DNA of 32,733 nt from Candidatus Poribacteria bacterium (GTDB lineage Bacteria > Poribacteria > WGA-4E > WGA-3G). Every line of letters starts with the position of its first letter. Within the stretch, counting starts at the first letter, position 1. Positions 26,500 to 32,733 of the stretch are shown one piece after another. The position numbers and the translations under genes were made by a program. The stretch lies in contig JAJECD010000194.1 in NCBI GenBank assembly GCA_022822215.1, positions 1-32,733 of the forward strand, given 5' to 3'. The notes below the pieces were generated by a model. It did no database searches. It saw only the letters and a program-made list of their open reading frames with translations, and had not been told where the DNA came from.

Positions 26500-27996
26500 A
26501 TGCAACCCTTAAGCAACATCGAAAGCCTTCTCTATTTTACGCCGGAACTGTTGTTAGTCGTTTCTGCTATCGTTGTTATCCTCGTCGATCTCGGCGTAAA
26601 GAACCGGGAGAGTTCCACAGTTGCCTACCTCTCTCTCGCAGGGATTGGCTGTGTATTCGCCGCGGTCCTTCTCACGCATGGGCAGCTCGGGGACAGAACC
26701 TCCATCTCCCTTTTTCTTGGGATGATCCGGCTCGACGCGTTTTCTACCTTTTTCAAGGTACTCCTGTTGCTCGCAACGACGGCAACAATTCTTTTCTCCA
26801 TCCGTTCTGCAGAACTTGATGCACAGCTGAAGGGTGAATACCATGCACTCCTGTTAGCCATCACGCTCGGAATGTTCTTGATGGCATCCTCAACCAACCT
26901 ACTGATGATATTCATATCGTTGGAAACAGTGAGTCTGACCTCCTACATTCTCGCCGGATTTCTAACGCACAACCCGCGCTCAAGTGAAGCGGCGTTCAAA
27001 TATATCACGTATGGTGCAGTCGCCTCAGGTACGATGCTGTTCGGTCTCTCATTCCTGTTCGGCATGACCGGAACGGGTGATCTTGGGCAAATCAGTACAA
27101 AACTCACTGAACTCTTAGCAGCAGGCGAAGTTTTTCCGCTCACTGTGTTGATTGCGATCATCTTTGTCCTCGCCGGTGTCGGCTATAAGATAGCCTCCGT
27201 GCCCTTCCACATGTGGTCCCCAGATGTCTACGAAGGCGCACCTATCCCGATAACCGCCTTCTTATCCGTCGCCTCAAAATCCGCAGGATTTGCCCTGTTC
27301 ATTAGATTCTTCTATTCCGGGTTCAGCAGTTCCGAAGTCATGCAATCCGTCGACTGGACGCTTATGTTAGCGATCGTCTCCGCGCTGACGATGACTGTCG
27401 GAAACCTTGCCGCACTCCCCCAACAGAATGTGAAACGTCTACTGGCGTACTCAAGCATCGCTCACGGGGGTTATCTACTCATGGGAGGTGTCCTGCTCAC
27501 ATCTGAAGGCATCGGCGCAATCCTCTTTTACCTCGTCGTCTACCTCTTTATGAATTTGGGCGCATTCTACGTTGTTGTGCTCATTGCAAACGAAGAAGGC
27601 AGCGAAATGATTGAAGGTTACCGAGGACTTGCCTCACGCGCACCGTTGGTCGCTGGAGCGATGGCGATTTTTCTATTCTCACTGACGGGTATTCCCCCAT
27701 TCGCCGGTTTCTTCGGAAAATGGCTACTCTTTGCGGCTGTCCTTGAGCAAGGGTATTATTGGTTGGCATTTGTCGGTCTGCTAAACAGCGTGGTCTCGCT
27801 CTACTATTACGCCCGAATTGTGAAAGCGATGTACTTCGAAGCTGCTGATGAGGAAACAACAAGCACCAGCACCGCCTTTTCCGCTGGCACTTTTGCCCTC
27901 TTGAGCGTTTTTGTAATCCCAACAATCCTCATCGGGTTCATTAATATCTTCTATACCTTCTCCAATATTTCAGTTTCGGTCCTACCGATACAGTAA
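26500..27996 (+). CDS. nuoN: NADH-quinone oxidoreductase subunit N
   Basis: Start ATG 26500 (MQPLSNIESLLYFTPELLLV) after TAGGAGG; the listed 26398 start lies inside nuoM. VGYKIASVPFHMWSPDVYEGAPIPITAFLSVASKSAGFAL. Confidence 0.95.
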   Translation: MQPLSNIESLLYFTPELLLVVSAIVVILVDLGVKNRESSTVAYLSLAGIGCVFAAVLLTHGQLGDRTSISLFLGMIRLDAFSTFFKVLLLLATTATILFSIRSAELDAQLKGEYHALLLAITLGMFLMASSTNLLMIFISLETVSLTSYILAGFLTHNPRSSEAAFKYITYGAVASGTMLFGLSFLFGMTGTGDLGQISTKLTELLAAGEVFPLTVLIAIIFVLAGVGYKIASVPFHMWSPDVYEGAPIPITAFLSVASKSAGFALFIRFFYSGFSSSEVMQSVDWTLMLAIVSALTMTVGNLAALPQQNVKRLLAYSSIAHGGYLLMGGVLLTSEGIGAILFYLVVYLFMNLGAFYVVVLIANEEGSEMIEGYRGLASRAPLVAGAMAIFLFSLTGIPPFAGFFGKWLLFAAVLEQGYYWLAFVGLLNSVVSLYYYARIVKAMYFEAADEETTSTSTAFSAGTFALLSVFVIPTILIGFINIFYTFSNISVSVLPIQ

Positions 27997-28125
27997 ATTT
28001 TCCACAATTCTGTTTTGTCTTGCACAAGGTTCTATTTTTAAGGTATAATATTTGTAGAAAGGTTGTTTTTTCCCAATTCAGAATAGGGTAGCATATCGGA
28101 AAATTGATGAATTGGAGGAATAGTA

Positions 28126-28227
28126 ATGAACTGGATGGAATGGGTCATTGCCGGTGTGTTCATTGTCTTTCTAACTGGTTTGGGTACAATCGTAGGCACT
28201 GCTATAAAACACGCGAAGAAAAGTTAA
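28126..28227 (+). CDS. 33-aa single-TM small protein downstream of nuoN (absent from supplied ORF track)
   Basis: MNWMEWVIAGVFIVFLTGLGTIVGTAIKHAKKS*; SD TTGGAGGAA; upstream TTGCAC-N18-TATAAT. Confidence 0.6.
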   Translation: MNWMEWVIAGVFIVFLTGLGTIVGTAIKHAKKS

Positions 28228-28312
28228 AATTACGCATTCATGGAGAATTAACAAGCAGGATTTATTAAGGTATACTTAAAAATATAGCGCGTCCATAATA
28301 AACGCGTGTCAA

Positions 28313-28383
28313 TGCCCGGTCGTCTAATGGTAGGACGCGTGGCTCTGGACCACGTAGTGAAGGTTCGAGTCCTTCCCGGGCAG
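28313..28383 (+). tRNA. tRNA-Gln (anticodon CTG)
   Basis: Acceptor TGCCCGG/CCGGGCA, anticodon stem CGTGG-CTCTGGA-CCACG, T-arm GGTTCGAGTCC, no encoded CCA. Confidence 0.93.
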
Positions 28384-28404
28384 TTTACTCTGTTATATCA
28401 ATAT

Positions 28405-28476
28405 GCCGCTATCGTCTAGGGGTCAGGACGGGTGGTTCTCAGCCACCAAACCGGGGTTCGAATCCCCGTAGCGGTA
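28405..28476 (+). tRNA. tRNA-Glu (anticodon CTC)
   Basis: Acceptor GCCGCTA/TAGCGGT, anticodon stem GGTGG-TTCTCAG-CCACC, T-arm GGGGTTCGAATCCCC, no encoded CCA. Confidence 0.93.
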
Positions 28477-28491
28477 TCTCTTTACCTATAA

Positions 28492-28525
28492 GAGCGGTGC
28501 CATCCATTGGAACCGCTCATTTTTT
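28492..28525 (+). terminator. intrinsic terminator downstream of the tRNA pair
   Basis: GAGCGGT-g-CCA-tccat-TGG-a-ACCGCTC followed by ATTTTTT. Confidence 0.8.
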
Positions 28526-28553
28526 CATGTCTCGTAAAATAAGGTAACATCAA

Positions 28554-28877
28554 ATGAAACGAACACAAACGTTAGCAGAAGCTCAAAACCAATTATTCGC
28601 ATCTATCCGTTCCCTTGCAGAACACACGATTTATCATGCTCATTCTGTATACCTTAATTCCGATAAAGATGCCCTTGCTAATGCACAGCAAAATTTCTCG
28701 AAGGCTTTACGCCGCTATGCTGAAGCATTAGTTTATGATGCTTACTCCCGTTATGATCCTTACGATGGCGGTGAATTCTTGACGTATGAGGCTTATCAAG
28801 AAATCCTAAGATCCCTTGAGGATAATGAAGTAATTCCAATGGAGGAAGTTGCCGAGGAGTTGGGAATCAAGTGGTAA
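28554..28877 (+). CDS. putative type II antitoxin (non-canonical N-terminus)
   Basis: 107 aa, ends ...EILRSLEDNEVIPMEEVAEELGIKW; stop overlaps the GTG of a RelE-like toxin. Confidence 0.7.
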   Translation: MKRTQTLAEAQNQLFASIRSLAEHTIYHAHSVYLNSDKDALANAQQNFSKALRRYAEALVYDAYSRYDPYDGGEFLTYEAYQEILRSLEDNEVIPMEEVAEELGIKW

Positions 28878-29122
28878 AACTCGGGTGGAAGACACAAGCA
28901 CATAATGCTTTTACGAAGTTGGACGCTACCATTCAGAGACGTATCGCCGATAAACTCGAAGAAATAGTAGAGAACGCCCCGCATTACCCGCACCGACCTC
29001 TGAGAGGGAACCTTGCTGGTAATTTTAGATTTCGAGTTGGGATCTATCGAATTGTTTATACCTACAACAATAACCTTTTGACTGTCCAAAGCGTTCAACG
29101 GCGGGACAAAGGTTACGGATAG
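28871..29122 (+). CDS. RelE/ParE superfamily toxin
   Basis: HNAFTKLDATIQRRIADKLEEIVENAPHYPHRPLRGNLAGNFRFRVGIYRIVYTYNNNLLTVQSVQRRDKGY: RelE fold signature. Confidence 0.88.
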   Translation: MVKLGWKTQAHNAFTKLDATIQRRIADKLEEIVENAPHYPHRPLRGNLAGNFRFRVGIYRIVYTYNNNLLTVQSVQRRDKGYG

Positions 29123-29171
29123 AAAAGTAGAGTAATGAAAATTAAACACGTATTAATGAGAGGAACTTTCG

Positions 29172-29414
29172 ATGCCTAACACCAAAGAACAGCAGGATTT
29201 CATAACTGCCATGCAAAACTATGCGGAACAGTTAGTTGTTGACGCGTATGCCCGCACTACTGAAAATCCCGATGAGCACTTAAGCGAGGAAGTCCTCGCC
29301 GAACTTGTCGATGCCGTCGAAAGAAGGCTAATTATTGAGACAACGAAAGCAGTCAAATCAGTTGCAAATTCGATGACATCTACTGATAAAGAATCGGCAC
29401 AATCTATCGGATGA
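29172..29414 (+). CDS. small antitoxin-like protein
   Basis: 80 aa; [38 protein letters not shown] resembles RRYAEALVYDAYSRYDPYDGGEFLTYEAYQEILRSLE of the antitoxin two genes upstream. Confidence 0.55.
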   Translation: MPNTKEQQDFITAMQNYAEQLVVDAYARTTENPDEHLSEEVLAELVDAVERRLIIETTKAVKSVANSMTSTDKESAQSIG

Positions 29415-29452
29415 TCAGAATATTATACCCTCGTAATGCTGGAGAAAAACAA

Positions 29453-31516
29453 ATGCACGACACACCCAAACACACTAACCGCCTTACCCATGAAACAAGC
29501 CCTTATCTGCTCCAGCATGCACACAATCCCGTCGACTGGTATCCGTGGGGAGAAGAAGCACTGACACGCGCCAAGCAAGAGCAGAAACCTATCCTACTGA
29601 GTATCGGCTACTCCGCATGCCACTGGTGCCACGTCATGGAACGCGAATCCTTTGAAAATGAGGAGATCGCAGCGGTCATGAACGAACTTTTCATCAACAT
29701 CAAGGTCGACAGAGAAGAACGTCCCGATTTAGATGAAATCTACATGAACGCCGTCCAAATCATGACCCGTCAAGGCGGCTGGCCGATGACGGTTTTCCTC
29801 ACCCCGGATCTCAAGCCCTTCTACGGCGGCACCTATTATCCACCGACCGACCGATACGGTAGACCCGGATTCCCAAAAGTGATGCACGCTGTCGCAGAGG
29901 CGTTCAGCGGTCAGAATACACAGGTCCTGCAGCAAGCCGATCAAATCACAGCACACCTTGCGCAGATGAGCAACGTTGTCGATCCGCACCATCATGAACT
30001 CACTGAAGAACTCATGAACAACGCCTTCCAAAACTACCGTTCCCAATTCGACTCACATCACGGTGGATTCGGTAATGCCCCGAAATTTCCACCCAGCATG
30101 GGACTGCCTTTCCTGCTCCGCTATTGGCACCACAGCGGTAACGCCAACGCCTTAGAGATGGTCGAACTCACCTTGGAGAAAATGGCGCGCGGGGGTATGT
30201 ATGACCAGCTCGGCGGCGGTTTCCACCGATACTCCACCGACGCACACTGGCTTGTCCCACACTTCGAGAAGATGCTGTACGACAACGCCCAACTCGTCGT
30301 CGCCTATTTTGAGGCATATCAAGCCACGCAGAAACCGTTCTACCGTGACATCGCCACGGAAACGCTCGACTACGTTATCCGTGAGATGTACGACGCAGAA
30401 AACGGAGGCTTCTATTCCACACAAGACGCAGACAGTGAAGGCGTAGAAGGGAAATTCTTTGTCTGGGAACCGAACGACGTGGAAGACATTATCGGCGAAG
30501 AGAACGCCAAAATCTTCTGTGAGTATTACGACATTACTCCACAAGGCAACTTTGAAGGGGAAAACATCCTCAACGTCCAAGCACCACCCGATATTCTTGC
30601 CCGAAAACTCCGTATGGACCTCGGTGAACTGGAGGCACTCCTTGCAGATGGAAAACAGAAGCTGTTCGAAGCGAGAGAAAAGCGGATTAAACCCGGACTC
30701 GACGATAAAATCCTAACCAGTTGGAACGGGATTATGATCCGCGGCATGGCGATGGGATACCAGCTCACAGGAAAACCTGAATACCTGGAGGCATGCGAAA
30801 AATCCGCCGAATTCGTCCTGACCACGCTTTCCCAAAACAACGGTCTACTCTTACGCACCTATCGTGATGGCAAGAGCCACCTCAACGCCTACCTTGAAGA
30901 CTATTCCTATTTCATCGCCGGGTTAATCGCACTCTATGAAGCCAGTTTTGAACCAAAATGGCTCACGGAAGCCGAACGCCTTGCCCATATTATGATTGAC
31001 CAGTTCGGGGACGACGCAGGTGACGGGTTCTTCTTCACCGGCAAAGCGCACGAGACCCTTATCGTCCAATCCAAATCCGCCTACGACGGCGCAACGCCTT
31101 CCGGCGCGTCCATGGCGATCCATAGCCTATTACGACTTGCCAAACACCTCGACAACTCCGAATTCCACGCCCAAGCCGCTGAGACCTTGTTGCTCTACTT
31201 CCACCAGATGGAAGGAATGCCATCAGGATCCGGTCAATTGCTCTGCGAGTTAGCGTTCTTGCTATCGACCCCGAAAGAGATTGCGATTGTCGGTCCGAAA
31301 GGCGATGCAAAAACAGCAGCGATGTTAGCAGCACTGCACAGCACCTACCAGCCCAACAAAATTGTCGCCTTGAGCGAATCCGCTGACGGACAGACGCTAC
31401 CACTCCTCACTGGCAAGACCCCAATCAACGACACTGCAACAGCTTATGTGTGTGAGAATTACGTCTGCCAGGCGCCAACGACAGATGTTGAGGCATTTGT
31501 AGAACTCCTACGGTAA
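29453..31516 (+). CDS. DUF255/YyaL thioredoxin-fold protein (SSP411 family)
   Basis: [91 protein letters not shown]; likely start Met at 29453 rather than 29411. Confidence 0.93.
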   Translation: MHDTPKHTNRLTHETSPYLLQHAHNPVDWYPWGEEALTRAKQEQKPILLSIGYSACHWCHVMERESFENEEIAAVMNELFINIKVDREERPDLDEIYMNAVQIMTRQGGWPMTVFLTPDLKPFYGGTYYPPTDRYGRPGFPKVMHAVAEAFSGQNTQVLQQADQITAHLAQMSNVVDPHHHELTEELMNNAFQNYRSQFDSHHGGFGNAPKFPPSMGLPFLLRYWHHSGNANALEMVELTLEKMARGGMYDQLGGGFHRYSTDAHWLVPHFEKMLYDNAQLVVAYFEAYQATQKPFYRDIATETLDYVIREMYDAENGGFYSTQDADSEGVEGKFFVWEPNDVEDIIGEENAKIFCEYYDITPQGNFEGENILNVQAPPDILARKLRMDLGELEALLADGKQKLFEAREKRIKPGLDDKILTSWNGIMIRGMAMGYQLTGKPEYLEACEKSAEFVLTTLSQNNGLLLRTYRDGKSHLNAYLEDYSYFIAGLIALYEASFEPKWLTEAERLAHIMIDQFGDDAGDGFFFTGKAHETLIVQSKSAYDGATPSGASMAIHSLLRLAKHLDNSEFHAQAAETLLLYFHQMEGMPSGSGQLLCELAFLLSTPKEIAIVGPKGDAKTAAMLAALHSTYQPNKIVALSESADGQTLPLLTGKTPINDTATAYVCENYVCQAPTTDVEAFVELLR

Positions 31517-31547
31517 CCTAATAGTTTGTCTACTTTGAATTGTAGGT

Positions 31548-31621
31548 AAATTCGTTCGTAGCAGTGCGATTTTGCGGCGTACACGCCTAAATGCGACGTG
31601 CATTATCGCACGTCCGAATTT
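31548..31621 (+). repeat. imperfect long palindrome with inner hairpin GACGTGC-ATTATC-GCACGTC
   Basis: Ends AAATTCG (31548-31554) / CGAATTT (31615-31621); inner perfect 7-bp stem 31595-31614. Confidence 0.55.
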
Positions 31622-31624
31622 GCC

Positions 31625-31653
31625 TTGCAGTTTTCATACACCCTTGCTATAAT
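31625..31653 (+). promoter_or_regulatory. sigma70-like promoter TTGCAG-N17-TATAAT
   Basis: -35 31625-31630, -10 31648-31653, 17-nt spacer, upstream of the helicase-like gene. Confidence 0.65.
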
Positions 31654-31675
31654 AGAGCCACGAAAAATAGAAAAC

Positions 31676-31762
31676 CGACTCTTGCCCCCCTGATAAGGGG
31701 GGTTGGGGGGTTAGATAGAAATCCAACTCCCGCCCCCTGATAAGAGGGTTAGATAGAAAACT
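31676..31762 (+). repeat. two degenerate tandem units CCCCCTGATAAG(R)GGG...TTAGATAGAAA
   Basis: Unit 1: ACTCTTGCCCCCCTGATAAGGGGGGTTGGGGGGTTAGATAGAAA; unit 2: ACTCCCGCCCCCTGATAAGAGGGTTAGATAGAAA; each forms a C/G-run hairpin with a TGATAA loop. Confidence 0.8.
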
Positions 31763-31769
31763 GACACCC

Positions 31770-32733
31770 ATGGCTCTACACCCCGACTTTCCCGAATCTC
31801 CACACGCCATCATAGACCCTTCAGTACGTTGGCTTCCAGATCAATCGCTCCTGTTCGATCTGGAATACAGTATGATGCTTCCGCCACTTGTTCATAAGAT
31901 CCGAGAGCAAGTCAAAACGTGGCGAGACGACAACTACAACGGTGCTTCCGCAACAAGCAAAGCACTCCTCAATTGGTGGTTCAAGCCCCCCCATTTACAA
32001 GAGCAGTCCGATGGAACAACAAGCGAATTTCAGTATTACTTCGCCCAACGCGAGGCAATCGAAAGTATTATCTATCTGTACGATGTCGTCAAGGTCCGGG
32101 AGCAATTCGACCTCATGCGGTTTGACAGTTCCGGCGCCGTCTCAACAGGGATGTTCGACGAAAACTGGCGACGGTTCGTCATAAAGATGGCGACAGGCAC
32201 AGGGAAAACAAAGGTAATGAGCCTCGCAATCGCGTGGAGTTTCTTTCACAAACTGTATGAACCCAATTCCGAACTCTCGCGTAATTTCCTCGTTATTGCC
32301 CCGAACATCATTGTATTAGACCGCCTCTATCACGACTTTCAAGGATTACGCATCTTCTTTGAAGACCCCGTGCTGCCTGATAACGGTTTTGAAGGACATA
32401 ACTGGCGCGACGATTTTCAACTCACCCTGCACCTCCAAGACGAAGTGCGTACCACGCGTACCACCGGCAACATCTTTCTCACCAACATCCATCGTGTCTA
32501 TTCCAGCGATCAGTCCGTCCCATCACCCGATGACGAGGACAGTATGGATTACTTCTTAGGCAAGAAACCGACAGGGGCAACAACAGATTCTAAAGTGGAC
32601 CTTGGGGATATCGTCCGCGACATCGACGAACTGATGGTCCTCAACGATGAAGCACACCACGTTCACGATCAAAAGTTGGCTTGGTTCAAGTCTATTGAAG
32701 ATATTCACAACCGTCTTTTACAGAAAGGCAGTG
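31770..32733 (+). CDS. type III restriction enzyme Res-like / DEAH-box helicase family protein (3' truncated by window end; absent from ORF track)
   Basis: Continuous frame from ATG 31770 (MALHPDFPESPHAIIDPSVRWLPDQSLLFDLEYSMMLPPLVHKIREQVKTWRDDNYNGAS...) to the window end; Walker A VIKMATGTGKTKVMSLAIAWSF; DEAH box VLNDEAHHVHD; YYFAQREAIESIIYL. Confidence 0.88.
   Translation, partial: MALHPDFPESPHAIIDPSVRWLPDQSLLFDLEYSMMLPPLVHKIREQVKTWRDDNYNGASATSKALLNWWFKPPHLQEQSDGTTSEFQYYFAQREAIESIIYLYDVVKVREQFDLMRFDSSGAVSTGMFDENWRRFVIKMATGTGKTKVMSLAIAWSFFHKLYEPNSELSRNFLVIAPNIIVLDRLYHDFQGLRIFFEDPVLPDNGFEGHNWRDDFQLTLHLQDEVRTTRTTGNIFLTNIHRVYSSDQSVPSPDDEDSMDYFLGKKPTGATTDSKVDLGDIVRDIDELMVLNDEAHHVHDQKLAWFKSIEDIHNRLLQKGS

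Noticed and set aside
31888-32184. Plus-strand ORFs at 31888, 31919 and 32359
   Set aside because: Out of frame with the continuous helicase-like ORF from 31770 that carries Walker A and DEAH motifs.
28405-32733. tRNA-Glu as the attachment site of a genomic island carrying the TA and restriction-like genes
   Set aside because: No direct repeat of the tRNA 3' end and no integrase in the window; needs downstream sequence.
1-32733. CRISPR array, rRNA, transposase or prophage genes
   Set aside because: No regularly spaced repeats, rRNA signatures, IS transposase or phage structural motifs were seen on reading.

Overview
The window looks like a chromosomal segment from an uncultured, Poribacteria-like bacterium; this taxon guess is inference from gene content only. 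From left to right it contains: two tandem TonB-dependent receptor paralogues, the first truncated by the window start; a CBM9-like/DUF5916 barrel protein; a TonB energy transducer; a minus-strand operon (membrane protein, purF, small membrane protein, purM, orphan FliG-like protein); PhyH, ThuA and enolase-superfamily genes; a lipoprotein; a TolB-like propeller; an 11-subunit complex I cluster (nuoABC/DHIJKLMN, no nuoEFG); tRNA-Gln(CTG) and tRNA-Glu(CTC); a RelE-type toxin-antitoxin locus with an extra antitoxin-like ORF; a DUF255/YyaL thioredoxin-fold protein; and the start of a type III restriction/DEAH-helicase-like protein that runs off the end and is missing from the ORF track. The observations I rate highest are: (1) a FliG middle+C-domain protein in the purine operon, with no other flagellar genes here and the torque-helix charges apparently lost; (2) a ~130 bp paired-hairpin element present twice (purF upstream, nuoK-nuoL), with an identical GACAACGGA loop and two compensatory stem changes; (3) a 58-aa membrane ORF between nuoL and nuoM and a 33-aa membrane ORF after nuoN, both below the ORF-track cutoff; (4) a ~75-80 aa insertion between the two 4Fe-4S motifs of NuoI; (5) a terminator, palindrome and promoter splitting nuoABC from nuoD-N. 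No CRISPR array, rRNA or transposase was seen.
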